Shown: positions 36,930 through 46,551, counted from the first letter of the stretch. The stretch is DNA of 64,000 nucleotides from Pseudomonadota bacterium (GCA_013285445.1 CP053448.1:372001-436000); one strand, 5' to 3'. Numbers and translations: made by a program. The notes: generated by a model from the letters alone, not told the origin.

Positions 36930-38260
36930 GCGCCCCGGCCCGCCAGGGCGACATCGCCGCCGAGCTGGCCGGGGAGGCGCGGCGGCTGGGCCTGGGCCTG
37001 GTCGACGCCCGGGGTCAGTTCAGGCCGGTGCCCATCGCGCTGTCACCCTGGCTGCTGGACCGGACGCAGTGGCGAGCGGCCCGGCGAGCCGCGACCCTGC
37101 TCGGCCGGCTCGTCCATCGCCTCGCCGCGCGGCCCGGGCTGCTCGCGCCGCCGCCCGCACCGGCCTCCGGCAGCGCGGCCAGCCTGCCGTCGGTGCTCGG
37201 CGCCCGGCGCCCGCGGCAGCCGCGCGCCCGTTCCGCGCCCCTGATGCGCCACGACCTGCTGCTCGACACCTCGGGCCAGTGGCGCTGGGTCGAGACCAAC
37301 GTCACCGCCGCCGGCATGGGGCCGTTCGGCGAGCGCGCCGGCTGGCTGCAGCGGGCCTGGCGCGACCGCTTCGGCGGGCCGGGGCGGCCGGCGCCCAACC
37401 CGGCCACGGCGCGCCAGGCCCGCTGCCTGGTCGAGGCCGCGCGCGGCGCCGACCGGCCCGCGCGCCAGGTGCCCCGACCGTTGATCGTGTTCGCCGTCGA
37501 GGAAAACGAGGACAATCGCTCCGACCAGAAGCTGCTGCAGGCCGCGGTCGAAGCGGCCGGCGCCACGGTGCTTCGCCTGACCCTGCGCGAACTGGCCGAC
37601 ACCGCCGCAACCCGCGGCCGGCGGCTGTGCCTGCCGGGGGCCGGCTGCGTCGACCTGGTGTATTTCCGCACCGGCTACAACATCGGCGATTTCGCCACGC
37701 CCCGGCTGCTCGCGTGGCGCCTGGCGCTGGAGGCGCACGACCTGGCCCTGTGTCCCGGCGTCGACCTGCAGCTGGCCGGCAGCAAATGGCAGCAGATGCA
37801 GCTCTACCGCGCCGGCGACGCGCTCTACCGGCGGCTCGGCTTCAGCCGGGCCGAAACCGTTCGCCTGCGCCGCCTGATGGTGCCGCAGCACGCCCTGGCA
37901 TCGCTGGGCGCGCGCCGGGCCGAACGCCTGATCGAGCGCGGCTGGCTGCTCAAGAGCCAGCGCGAGGGCGGCGGCAGCGTGCTCGCCGGCGAAGACGCGC
38001 TGGCGGCCCTGGCCGGCCAGGCGGGCGACAGCATCCTGATGGCGCCGATCGAAGCGCGGATTCTTGAACAACCGGTACCGGTCCTGTCGGGCGAACGGAT
38101 CGTCACCAGCGGACCCCGTGTGGCCGAACTCGGCCTGTTCACCGCCGGCCCGCCGGCGCGCCCGGCCGGTTATCTCGTTCGCAGCAAGCCCGCCGACCGG
38201 CTCGAAGCCGGCATCCACGCCGGCCACGGCATGCTCGACGGCATCACGCTCGCTTTCTGA
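36926..38260 (+). CDS. Eukaryotic-type glutathione synthetase homologue
   Basis: 444 residues with a low-complexity Arg/Ala/Pro-rich stretch at about 70-105. Segments line up with human GSS rather than with bacterial GshB. VETNVTAAGMG provides E123 and N125 where human E144 and N146 bind Mg2+. LVYFRTGY, CPGVDLQLAGSK and LLKSQREGGGSVLAGED follow, with K343 and E356 matching K364 and E368. ELGLF and LVRSKPADR (R419, K421, human R450 and K452) complete the set. The substrate and metal ligands are therefore retained. It likely joins gamma-glutamylcysteine and glycine, or a related thiol peptide. Translationally coupled to the permease. Very GC-rich. Confidence 0.85.
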   Translation: MSAPARQGDIAAELAGEARRLGLGLVDARGQFRPVPIALSPWLLDRTQWRAARRAATLLGRLVHRLAARPGLLAPPPAPASGSAASLPSVLGARRPRQPRARSAPLMRHDLLLDTSGQWRWVETNVTAAGMGPFGERAGWLQRAWRDRFGGPGRPAPNPATARQARCLVEAARGADRPARQVPRPLIVFAVEENEDNRSDQKLLQAAVEAAGATVLRLTLRELADTAATRGRRLCLPGAGCVDLVYFRTGYNIGDFATPRLLAWRLALEAHDLALCPGVDLQLAGSKWQQMQLYRAGDALYRRLGFSRAETVRLRRLMVPQHALASLGARRAERLIERGWLLKSQREGGGSVLAGEDALAALAGQAGDSILMAPIEARILEQPVPVLSGERIVTSGPRVAELGLFTAGPPARPAGYLVRSKPADRLEAGIHAGHGMLDGITLAF

Positions 38261-38381
38261 ATGAGGCAGTCGTCCTGGTTGTGCATGACGTCCGGCCCGA
38301 CCCGAGTGCGCCTGGCGCACTGGCGCTTGCTGGATGGCCGGATACGGCATGGCCGATCCGGGCTGCCTGGCGGTGCTGGAT

Positions 38382-39479
38382 TCAGTCCGTCTGACCGGGG
38401 TTTGCGGGCTCGTCCGCTGGCCTCGCCGGGGTTTCGTGAAAATCAATGCCGAGCTTGCGTGCGCGCTCCTTCCAGCGCTCGCGCGCGGCATGGCGCAGAT
38501 CTTCAACGGTGTCGCTCTCGTCGACGATTTCCATGCCCAGCAAAGTCTCGAGCACATCCTCCATCGTCACGATCCCGGCCATGCCGCCGTATTCATCCAC
38601 AGCCACGGCAAAATGCTCCTGGCGCGAGAGCAGTTGACTGAACAGGGCCTGCAGGGAAATGAACTCGGGGACGAACAACACCTCGCGTTTAAGCGCATCA
38701 ATGCGGGTCTCTTCGCGTCCCTCGGCCTTCGCGAGCATGATGTCGGTCCGGAGGACATAGCCGCGAATATCCTCGTCGGAGTCGGCGTAGACGGGGTAGC
38801 GTGAGAACGACAGCGCACTGGTGGAATCCATGACTTCGCCGACGGTCCGGTCACAGCGCAGCATGCTTACCGCCACCCGCGGCGTCATGATGTCCTCGAC
38901 CCGAATGGCGCTGAAACGGATCAGATTGAAAAAAATGTTGGATTCCTCTTCCTGGAACACGCCCTCGCGCTCCCCGGCGCGCGCGAGTACCCGGAATTCC
39001 TCGCGACTCACCGTCGGGCTCCGCTCCTTTGGCGCCAGCCATCTCGTGATCAGCTTCGACAGCTGCACCAGGGGCCAGGTCAGATAGATCAGGGCCACGC
39101 AGGCAAATGCGGTAAAGCCAGCCAGCTTCCTGGCGTGGGTTGCGCCCAGGGTTTTGGGGATGATCTCAGAGAAAATCAGGATGAGCAGCGTGACAATGGC
39201 CGAAGTCAGGCTGAGCCAGGCGCTGCCGAAAACGACCTGGGCCTGCGCGCCGACGCCGGCCGCGCCGAAAGTGTGGGCGATGGTGTTGAGGCTGAGAATC
39301 GCCGACAGCGGCTGGTCGATATCGTGCTTGAGCCGGCGCAGTCGCCGGCCGATCGCGGAGCCTCGCTCATTGAGCACTGCGATGTGCGCCGGTGTGAGGC
39401 TCAGCAGCGCCGCTTCCAGAATGGAACACAGAAACGAGACGCCGATGGCCAGCAACAGATAGAAAAGCAAAAGCCCCAT
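38382..39479 (-). CDS. CNNM/CBS-domain membrane protein
   Basis: 365 residues from the ATG at 39479. The N-terminal DUF21 (CNNM) membrane domain has three to four helices with the motifs LCSILEAALLSLTPAH and IFSEIIPKTLGA. A tandem CBS pair follows, with VEDIMTPRVAVSML and DEYGGMAGIVTMEDVLETLLG. The C-terminal CorC_HlyC transporter-associated domain is missing; the protein ends soon after the CBS pair. Relatives act in Mg2+ or Na+ transport or cobalt resistance (CorB/YfjD, HlyC). It starts about 180 bases from uup on the opposite strand. Confidence 0.88.
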   Translation of the reverse strand: MGLLLFYLLLAIGVSFLCSILEAALLSLTPAHIAVLNERGSAIGRRLRRLKHDIDQPLSAILSLNTIAHTFGAAGVGAQAQVVFGSAWLSLTSAIVTLLILIFSEIIPKTLGATHARKLAGFTAFACVALIYLTWPLVQLSKLITRWLAPKERSPTVSREEFRVLARAGEREGVFQEEESNIFFNLIRFSAIRVEDIMTPRVAVSMLRCDRTVGEVMDSTSALSFSRYPVYADSDEDIRGYVLRTDIMLAKAEGREETRIDALKREVLFVPEFISLQALFSQLLSRQEHFAVAVDEYGGMAGIVTMEDVLETLLGMEIVDESDTVEDLRHAARERWKERARKLGIDFHETPARPADEPANPGQTD

Positions 39480-39662
39480 GATGGCCCTTGAGTAGTTGCA
39501 ACAGATCAGATTGTACCGTCGCCGGCGCGAGATCCTGGTGAGGGATGCACTGCTGTGGCGCGGTGTGCTGTCAGGTTCCGATCCGGCGGGCACGACAGCG
39601 AGACCCAGAGCCATCTCGCCTACAATGGTGGCCTGTTGTGTCGCCTGCGTAAACGCGCTTCA

Positions 39663-41537
39663 ATGTCGCTTGTCTCGATACGAAAACTGGATTTCAGCAT
39701 TGGCGGGCCCTTGCTGCTCGAGCGGGTCCATCTCGAGCTGGACTCGGGCGAACGCGTTGCCCTGGTCGGGCGCAACGGCGCCGGAAAATCAACGCTGCTC
39801 CGACTGATTGGTGGTGAGATTGATCCAGACGACGGCGAGATCGTGGTTGCTGATGGCGTACGGATCGCCACGCTGCCGCAGCACGTGCCTGATGATGCCG
39901 CTGGCAGTGTGTTTGACCAGATCGCGCAGGGCCTCGGGGAGGTCGGGCAGCTGCTGGCCCGTTTTCACCGGCTCAGCCAGGGCGCATTCGATGCCGCCGC
40001 GATCGCGAATGTTCAAGCCAGGCTTGACGCCGGCGGTGGCTGGGACGTCGACCAGCGGGTCGAACGGGTGCTGGATCATCTTGGCCTGGATGGCACGGCG
40101 CGCTTTGATCAGCTGTCTGGCGGCATGAAGCGGCGAGTGCTGCTCGGCCAGGCGCTGGTCCAGCAGCCGGATGTACTGCTGCTCGATGAGCCGACCAACC
40201 ATCTCGATATTGACTCGATCGAATGGCTGGAGGGCTTTCTTGGCGAGTTTCCAGGCTGCCTGGTTTTCGTCACCCACGACCGGCGCTTTCTTCAGACCCT
40301 GGCGACCCGAATCGTCGAGATCGATCGCGGCCGGCTCACATCCTGGCCGGGCGACTGGCAGAACTACCTCAGGCGGGCTGATGAGCGGGCCCATGCCGAG
40401 GCGCTGGACAGCGAGCGCTTCGACCGTAAACTGGCCGGGGAGGAAGCCTGGATTCGCCAGGGCATCAAGGCACGGCGCACGCGCAATGAGGGTCGGGTTC
40501 GGGCGCTGGAGAAAATGCGCGCCGAGCGGGCACAACGGCGCGAGCGCCAGGGTCGCGTGCAGATGCAGGTGGCCCGGGCCGGCCAGTCCGGTCGCAAGGT
40601 CATCGAGGCTGACGGCGTGACCTTCGCCCGGAAGGGTCGGCCCATCGTCCGGGATTTTTCGGCCACCGTGTTCCGGGGGGACCGCATCGGCCTGATCGGC
40701 GCCAACGGCAGCGGCAAGTCGACCCTGCTGAAGCTGTTGCTCGGCGAACTCGCGCCGGATGCCGGCACGGTGACCCTCGGTACCAACCTCGAAGTCGCCT
40801 ACTTCGACCAGCATCGCGCCGTGCTGCGTGACGACTGGAGCGCGGCCGAGAACGTGGCCGATGGCCGCGATTTCGTCGAGATCAACGGCAGCCGCAAGCA
40901 CATCATCGGCTATCTGCAGGATTTTCTGTTTGCGCCGGAGCGTGCCCGTGCGCCCATCGGAAAGCTGTCTGGCGGCGAGCGCAACCGCCTGCTTCTGGCG
41001 CGGCTGTTCGCGCGTCCGTCGAACCTGCTGGTCATGGACGAGCCGACCAATGACCTCGACGCCGAAACCCTTGAGCTGCTCGAGGAACGGGTGGCCGACT
41101 ACCCCGGCACGCTGCTGCTGGTCAGCCACGACCGGGCCTTCCTTGACAACGTGGTTACCTCGACGCTCGTCATGGAGGGCGGCGGTCGGGTGGGCGAGTA
41201 TGTCGGCGGGTACAGCGACTGGCTCCGCCAGCGCCGGCCGGCAGGATCATCGCCAGGGACCGCATGCTCGGACAGGCCGGCTGCAGCGAAGCCGAAGGCC
41301 AGGTCGAAGCCGGTCAAGCTCAGCTATAAGCTGGCCCGCGAACTCGACCAGCTGCCTGAGCGGGTCGAAGCGCTGGAGGCCCGGCTGGCCGGACTGACCG
41401 GACAAATGAACGAGCCTGACTTCTATCGCCAGGATGTCGAGCGGATCACCGCCCACCATGCCGAAGTCGAGACCGTTCAGGCCGAGCTTGACGCGGCCTA
41501 CGGTCGGTGGGAAGAACTCGAAAACCACTCTGGCTGA
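39663..41537 (+). CDS. uup: ABC-F ATPase Uup
   Basis: 624 residues from the ATG at 39663, close to E. coli Uup (635); TACAAT at 39621-39626 may be the -10. Two ABC domains each show Walker A (GRNGAGKST, GANGSGKST), signature (LSGGMKRR, LSGGERNR) and Walker B with DEPTNHLDI and DEPTNDLDA. A charged linker joins them, and there is a C-terminal coiled coil of about 75 residues with an RELDQLPERVEALEARL segment that is specific to Uup. It has no membrane domain. Uup acts on ribosomes or branched DNA intermediates, reducing precise excision of transposons in E. coli; this is of interest given the mobile elements here. Confidence 0.92.
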   Translation: MSLVSIRKLDFSIGGPLLLERVHLELDSGERVALVGRNGAGKSTLLRLIGGEIDPDDGEIVVADGVRIATLPQHVPDDAAGSVFDQIAQGLGEVGQLLARFHRLSQGAFDAAAIANVQARLDAGGGWDVDQRVERVLDHLGLDGTARFDQLSGGMKRRVLLGQALVQQPDVLLLDEPTNHLDIDSIEWLEGFLGEFPGCLVFVTHDRRFLQTLATRIVEIDRGRLTSWPGDWQNYLRRADERAHAEALDSERFDRKLAGEEAWIRQGIKARRTRNEGRVRALEKMRAERAQRRERQGRVQMQVARAGQSGRKVIEADGVTFARKGRPIVRDFSATVFRGDRIGLIGANGSGKSTLLKLLLGELAPDAGTVTLGTNLEVAYFDQHRAVLRDDWSAAENVADGRDFVEINGSRKHIIGYLQDFLFAPERARAPIGKLSGGERNRLLLARLFARPSNLLVMDEPTNDLDAETLELLEERVADYPGTLLLVSHDRAFLDNVVTSTLVMEGGGRVGEYVGGYSDWLRQRRPAGSSPGTACSDRPAAAKPKARSKPVKLSYKLARELDQLPERVEALEARLAGLTGQMNEPDFYRQDVERITAHHAEVETVQAELDAAYGRWEELENHSG

Positions 41538-41550
41538 GCGTTATCAACGC

Positions 41551-43701
41551 TCAGCGACAACTGCTCGGCAGATGCTTGTCGGCGATGGTGCTGCTGCTGC
41601 ATTGCCATCCGGCAAGCTGGCCGTCCTCGATGCGCGGGCTGATCATGAACTTGGCGTTTTCGCCCAGACCCGAATCGCCATCCAGGATGAGAACAAGCCC
41701 GGCCGGTTCCGTTTGCCAGACGGCATTGACAACGTCGGGTCCAAAGGCAACAGCCGACACCCACTCGTCGGCCAGTGCCGGTTCCGGTATGCGACCGTGT
41801 TCGAACTGGTATGCGGCCATTTGGCGTCGGAATTGTGCCGTGGCGGAAAACGCGGAGCCCAGCTTTGCGCGCATCTGATAGTCCTGGTAGGCAGGAACAG
41901 CGACGGCAGCGAGAATGCCGACGGCCGCCACGCCAACCAGGCTGCCGCCACCGGCGTAGAGCAGGTCGCCGGGATGATTCTCGAAGGTCAGCCGGACGCC
42001 GAGCTGGCCGTCGGCATAGTCGATGGCAAATCCGACTGTGCCGGCCTCGGGCAGGGCGAGCTCGCGCGCGGTTGGAAAGTCGGCCACATCGATGCGAATA
42101 TCGAGCATGTCGGCAAGGCTCAGCAGCGAGCTGATGTAGCCGTAATAGTTGCGGCGAGGCGCGCCGTCCACGCCAAGTGCTCCGAACAGGGCGGCACGGT
42201 CAGTGGTCATGCCCGCATCGGCCAGCCACTGTCCGACCGCGACATTCCCGGGATGGTCGAGCCGGGCCATGAGCACCTGGGGTACGGCGGCGATCAGAAT
42301 GCGATCATCCTCGCGCATCCAGAACAGGTGGGTTCCGATGCGCATGAGGCGCCCGAGGACAAACGACAGCGCCGGATTGGCCGCACTCAAGCTGCCCATT
42401 TCCTCGTCAAGGCTGATGCCGGGGATCGTGAGATGGTGAATGTCGGTCCCGCCTGCCTGGATGATCGCCTGACGAATTTCGAAGCGCTGTGCCAGGGCGT
42501 CCCAGAACGCCGTCCAATGCTCGATGCTGGCGGCATCGTGAACAAGATAGCCGCCGTTGTCGTCGTCGATAAAGATCATTCGGCCGGCGAAGCTGTCGAG
42601 CACAGCGTTCAGGTCCAGGCCGATTTCGGCTTCCAGATGAGCGCTGATTTCAGACAGCTCCGTTTCGCTCTCGCCGCCCATGATGGCTGCCAGCTGCTGC
42701 AGCCAGTCGCTGTCGGGAACCCTCAGGCCAGCCACGACCCGGGGTTCGCCGCTGCTGTCGATGCCAATCGGTGCCGCTGGCGGAAGCGTCAATTCCCAGG
42801 CGCGACCTTGCCGTCCTTCGGCCAGCAACGCCAGACGGGCCTTGCCGTCACTGCTGCCGTAGCCCAGGGCGAGCTGGCGGGTCGCGAACACGCCCAGGGC
42901 CTCGAACTGCGCCAGCTGCTGCGGGTCAAGGCCCTGGCGCATGAGCGGGCCGAGCCTGGCCATATCGGCCCAGAGATAAAAGCCGAAGCGCGAGGCGTCA
43001 ATCTGCTGCTCGTAGACCTGCATTGGCAGTGTGCCGGTGGGCGACTGCCATTGATAGGACGCTTCGAGCCGTTCGGCGCTGGCGCCCATGCCGGTCAGGA
43101 AACGCGCCCGACGGGTCGTGGCGTCGAAGTCATAGAAGATCGGAAACATCGTTGCCAGGATCTGGCCGGGTCCGTCACCCTCGGCTGGTTCGAGCAGCTG
43201 CAGCAGGGCGGCCTGGCCGGTCAGTTCGGCCAGGGCAGCGTCGAGCTCGGCTACCGTGTCGAAGTCAAAGCGACCCTCGATGACGAGGTCGGCTTCGAGC
43301 GGCTGTGGACCGTCGCCGACCAGCGCGAATTCCAGCGGCGAGCGCAGCGACTCCAGCAGCAGGGTCAATAGCGGCGCGAGCTGGCCAAGATCCGCGGCCA
43401 GCACTTCGGGCAGGCGGGCCTGGAGTGCGCTGATCGCTTCGCGGTTGGCCGGCGTGTCCAGCCCCGCGCCCAGGGCGCTGGATTTCGGTGCGCTGAACAT
43501 TCCCCAGATGCCCGGCAGGCGCAGGTAGGCCATGGTATCGGCCGGCAAGGCGTCGATCAGCCGGGCGCGATCGGCCAGGGCGTCGTCCCAGGCCGAAGGC
43601 TCGTTCATCGGCCCGGAATCAATTGACCGGGGCCGTTCGCAGCCAATCGTGGCCGCGACAAGGACGACCAGCAAGGTCATCAGAACGGGTTGCAGTCTCA
43701 T
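41551..43701 (-). CDS. Lipoprotein with a C-terminal type IV pilin-like domain
   Basis: 716 residues from the ATG at 43701, which has AGGGA upstream; a second ATG lies at 43713. The signal sequence ends TIGC, a lipobox. Residues 25-580 are a large mixed domain like DUF3352-type proteins, with no enzyme motif that I recognise. Residues 582-716 look like a type IVa major pilin minus its leader: VGILAAVAVPAYQDYQMRAKLG (membrane helix without the Glu-5 of real pilins), a helical body, and a C-terminal disulfide region GWQC...LPSSCR. The pilin part is therefore fused to a lipid-anchored exported protein. Function unknown; it might cap or nucleate pili or only share the fold. Confidence 0.7.
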   Translation of the reverse strand: MRLQPVLMTLLVVLVAATIGCERPRSIDSGPMNEPSAWDDALADRARLIDALPADTMAYLRLPGIWGMFSAPKSSALGAGLDTPANREAISALQARLPEVLAADLGQLAPLLTLLLESLRSPLEFALVGDGPQPLEADLVIEGRFDFDTVAELDAALAELTGQAALLQLLEPAEGDGPGQILATMFPIFYDFDATTRRARFLTGMGASAERLEASYQWQSPTGTLPMQVYEQQIDASRFGFYLWADMARLGPLMRQGLDPQQLAQFEALGVFATRQLALGYGSSDGKARLALLAEGRQGRAWELTLPPAAPIGIDSSGEPRVVAGLRVPDSDWLQQLAAIMGGESETELSEISAHLEAEIGLDLNAVLDSFAGRMIFIDDDNGGYLVHDAASIEHWTAFWDALAQRFEIRQAIIQAGGTDIHHLTIPGISLDEEMGSLSAANPALSFVLGRLMRIGTHLFWMREDDRILIAAVPQVLMARLDHPGNVAVGQWLADAGMTTDRAALFGALGVDGAPRRNYYGYISSLLSLADMLDIRIDVADFPTARELALPEAGTVGFAIDYADGQLGVRLTFENHPGDLLYAGGGSLVGVAAVGILAAVAVPAYQDYQMRAKLGSAFSATAQFRRQMAAYQFEHGRIPEPALADEWVSAVAFGPDVVNAVWQTEPAGLVLILDGDSGLGENAKFMISPRIEDGQLAGWQCSSSTIADKHLPSSCR

Positions 43702-43804
43702 GGTGTCCCTCATGGAATTCCGGGGCGACAGTATAGCGGTGGGTGGGACGGGTCACACAACGCGGCTGCGGCGCAGTCGCCTTCCCGCCAGCCCGCAGCC
43801 GGAA

Positions 43805-44845
43805 CTATGGCCGCTGCCGGGGAATGAGCGCGAGCTTTCCGACGGTCTGTCCGGACTCGATCCGGCGCTGTGCAGTGGCGGCGTCGGTCAGCGGCCAGGA
43901 CTCAACCGGCAGGGGCGCCAGGCGGCCGTCGGCAAAGCGGTCGAGCAGCCACTGCATGCCGGCACGCATGGTCGGCGCGTGTGACTGCAGAAAGCTCAGG
44001 TTGGCGGCCAGCACGCTGCGGTTGGACTGGGTCATGTCCAGCGGATTGAAGCGCGGCGTGCGCAGCCAGTCACGGGCCAGCCGCAGCCAGTTGGGGCGGC
44101 CGTTTTTCGGCAGCATGGAGGCAAATCCGTAGACCACCAGGCGGCCGGTCGGAGCCAGGTGGGCGTAGCTGTTGCCGAGCGTAGCGACTCCGTTGGCGTC
44201 GAATATCGCATTGAAGCCGCCGGGGGCCCGCTCTCGCGCGACCGACCAGAGGTCCTGCGTGGACTTGTCGATCACTGTATCGGCACCAAATGACAGGGCG
44301 TGTTCGACCTTGTGGGACGCCCCGACAACGCCGATGACGCGCGCGCCGGCCAGGCGACCCAGCTGGAGCAATGCCGTGCCCACGCCACCGGCGGCCGAAT
44401 GGACCAGCCAGGTCTCGCCCGGCTGCGGGTGAACCTGGCGGTGAATCATCCACCAGGCGGTCAGAAAAACGGTCGCAACGGTTGCAGCCTGTTCGAAATC
44501 AAGTCGCTCCGGTTTGGCGAACACGCCTTCGGCCGGCAGGACCAGGTGACTGGCGTAGCCGTTGAACAGGGTCAGGCCGATGACCTCGTCGCCCGGTTGC
44601 CAGTCCGAGACGCTGTCGCCGACGGCCTCGACGGTGCCGGCAACCTCGAAGCCGGGTGTGATCGGGTAGCCGTGCAGTTTTCTCGCCGAGGCATACAGGC
44701 CCATGCGAATAATGCTGTCGGCGTAATTGACGCCGCAGGCCCTGCAACGAATGACCACTTCGCCAGGTCCGGGCACCGGATCCGCCTCGCTTACGACTTT
44801 CAGGATTTTCGGACCACCGGGCCGATCGATCACGACTCGCTTCAT
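43805..44845 (-). CDS. MDR-family NAD(P)H quinone reductase-like oxidoreductase
   Basis: 346 residues from the ATG at 44845. The GroES-like domain has VGDSVSDWQPGDEVIG, and the Rossmann fold has VHSAAGGVGTALLQLGRLAGARVIG. It lacks the cysteines of the structural and catalytic zinc sites of alcohol dehydrogenases, so it belongs with zinc-free quinone oxidoreductases and VAT-1-like proteins. It probably reduces quinones or enones with NADPH in the cytoplasm. The substrate is not predictable. Neighbours give no pathway link. Confidence 0.85.
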   Translation of the reverse strand: MKRVVIDRPGGPKILKVVSEADPVPGPGEVVIRCRACGVNYADSIIRMGLYASARKLHGYPITPGFEVAGTVEAVGDSVSDWQPGDEVIGLTLFNGYASHLVLPAEGVFAKPERLDFEQAATVATVFLTAWWMIHRQVHPQPGETWLVHSAAGGVGTALLQLGRLAGARVIGVVGASHKVEHALSFGADTVIDKSTQDLWSVARERAPGGFNAIFDANGVATLGNSYAHLAPTGRLVVYGFASMLPKNGRPNWLRLARDWLRTPRFNPLDMTQSNRSVLAANLSFLQSHAPTMRAGMQWLLDRFADGRLAPLPVESWPLTDAATAQRRIESGQTVGKLALIPRQRP

Positions 44846-45071
44846 GCCGGATCCTTCATGGATTTCCTGGCGCCGGGTCCATCCGTTCTGTCGGGGTGAT
44901 ATGGGCCTGTTCGGTCTGAGTGGTTTTCTGACGGCCTGCTCGCCTGTCGGCACGTCGGCAAGGGGTCGACGCGGGCGGCTCGCTGGCCGTCTGCGGCACG
45001 GGAGGACCGGTCGGGCATTGAGTGGCGCAGATCGTCATGCCACATCGTGGTGGGTATTGGCCATCGCGGAT

Positions 45072-46364
45072 TCACAGGGCTGCGAGACGCGAGCGCAAGC
45101 TCGAGTAGTCCGCGGCCATGGGCTCGGCGCGACTGGCGCGCTGAAGCAGTTCGGCCAGCGCGGGCGGCGGCTCGATGCGACACCGGATGATCGGCTCAAC
45201 TACGTTGTCGAACTTGGCCGCATGGGCGGTCGCGGCAATCAGCCAGGGACGCCGGTCACCGGAGCGGCGCAGCCGGTCAAGCGCATCGAGCGCGCAGGCC
45301 GTATGCGGACAAACGGCCAGCTTGAAGTCCTGCCAGACGCGCTGGATGGTCGAGCGGATGGCATCGTCATCGGTGCTCAGGGCGCGGATGCTGCTGGCGC
45401 GCAGGTCGGCGTCGCGATAGAGCCAGGCCAGACGCTCGAAGTTGCTCGGGTCGCCGACGTCCATGGCGTTGGCCAGGGTGGCAAGACCCGGTCGGCCGCG
45501 ATAGTCCTGACCGGAAAAGAAGTCGGGCAAGGTGCGGTTGGCGTTGGTCGCCAGCACGATCTCATCGATCGGCAGACCCATGGCGCGGGCCATGATGGCC
45601 GCCAGTGCGTTGCCGAGATTGCCGGTGGGCACGATCAGGTTGACCGGCGTGTCGATCTGCTCGTGCAGCGCGGTCACGCTGTGGGCGTAGTAGCTGATCT
45701 GCGGCAGCAGGCGGCCGATGGAAATCGAGTTGGCCGAAGTCAGCGCCAGGCCGGCCAGGCGGTCGTCGTTCAGGGCGCGCTTGACCAGGCGCTGGCAGTC
45801 GTCGAAGTCGCCGCGGACCCGAAAGGCGACGACGTTGTCGCCGAACGCGCCAAGCTGGTGCGCCTGGCGTCCCGAGACCTTGCCATCGGGGTAGAGAATG
45901 ACAACGCGGAATCCCGGGCGGCGGTGAAACGCGGCAGCGACCGCGGCACCGGTATCGCCGGAGGTTGCCACCAGCACGGTCTGCGTTGGATCGCCGTCGC
46001 TGCGCAGGCGGCCCAGGCAGGCAGCCAGAAAGCGCGCGGCAAAATCCTTGAACGCCGCCGTCGGTCCGTGGAAGAGCTCCAGAAGCCAGCTCCAGCCGGG
46101 CTCCAACCCGGTCACCGGCAGGTCCGGATCAAGCGCTTCGCGGGTGATCGCGGCCAGCTCGGCGCTCAGCGGGCTGCCGGCAAAAAAGGGCGCCAGCCAT
46201 TGCCGGGCCGTGGCTGGCAGCCCGGCTTCGGGCTGCAGTGTCAGGCCGTCGAGACGGGGAATGCGTTCAGGCACGTACAAACCGCCGTCTGGCGCCAGAC
46301 CGGCGCGCAACGCAGCGTCCAGAGCCACTGGCTCGGATTGTCCTCGCGTGCTCAAATAGCGCAT
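45072..46364 (-). CDS. thrC: Threonine synthase
   Basis: 430 residues from the ATG at 46364, the start that leaves the usual N-terminus MRYLSTRG; an upstream ATG at 46394 is possible. PLP is bound at the lysine of GPTAAFKDFAARF (about residue 108), followed by VATSGDTGAA, NSISIGRLLPQ and the phosphate loop PTGNLGNAL. This is the class II-type proteobacterial enzyme that converts O-phosphohomoserine to threonine. It stands alone, divergent from the tetR gene, without thrA or thrB nearby. Confidence 0.95.
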   Translation of the reverse strand: MRYLSTRGQSEPVALDAALRAGLAPDGGLYVPERIPRLDGLTLQPEAGLPATARQWLAPFFAGSPLSAELAAITREALDPDLPVTGLEPGWSWLLELFHGPTAAFKDFAARFLAACLGRLRSDGDPTQTVLVATSGDTGAAVAAAFHRRPGFRVVILYPDGKVSGRQAHQLGAFGDNVVAFRVRGDFDDCQRLVKRALNDDRLAGLALTSANSISIGRLLPQISYYAHSVTALHEQIDTPVNLIVPTGNLGNALAAIMARAMGLPIDEIVLATNANRTLPDFFSGQDYRGRPGLATLANAMDVGDPSNFERLAWLYRDADLRASSIRALSTDDDAIRSTIQRVWQDFKLAVCPHTACALDALDRLRRSGDRRPWLIAATAHAAKFDNVVEPIIRCRIEPPPALAELLQRASRAEPMAADYSSLRSRLAAL

Positions 46365-46514
46365 CAACCGGCGTTCTGGTGTCGGAGCGACCATTGTCGG
46401 ATGAAAACCGCCCAGGTGCAAAGCCCGGTGGTTGCGGGGGGATTGCCGGACAGGCGCTGCAGGTGACACCGATTGTCCGCGGTTATCGGAACGGGGTGGG
46501 TGCTCATCACGGAT

Positions 46515-46544
46515 GTGACATTTAGATAGAACGATCGGTATAAT
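46515..46544 (+). promoter_or_regulatory. Promoter and probable operator of the TetR-MFS pair
   Basis: GTGACA at 46515-46520 (-35) and a perfect TATAAT at 46539-46544 (-10) are 18 bases apart. The palindrome CGATCG at 46532-46537 lies between them, as expected for a self-repressing TetR protein. The ATG starts 7 bases after the -10, so the transcript should be leaderless or nearly so. Confidence 0.7.
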
Positions 46545-46551
46545 TGCCGGC

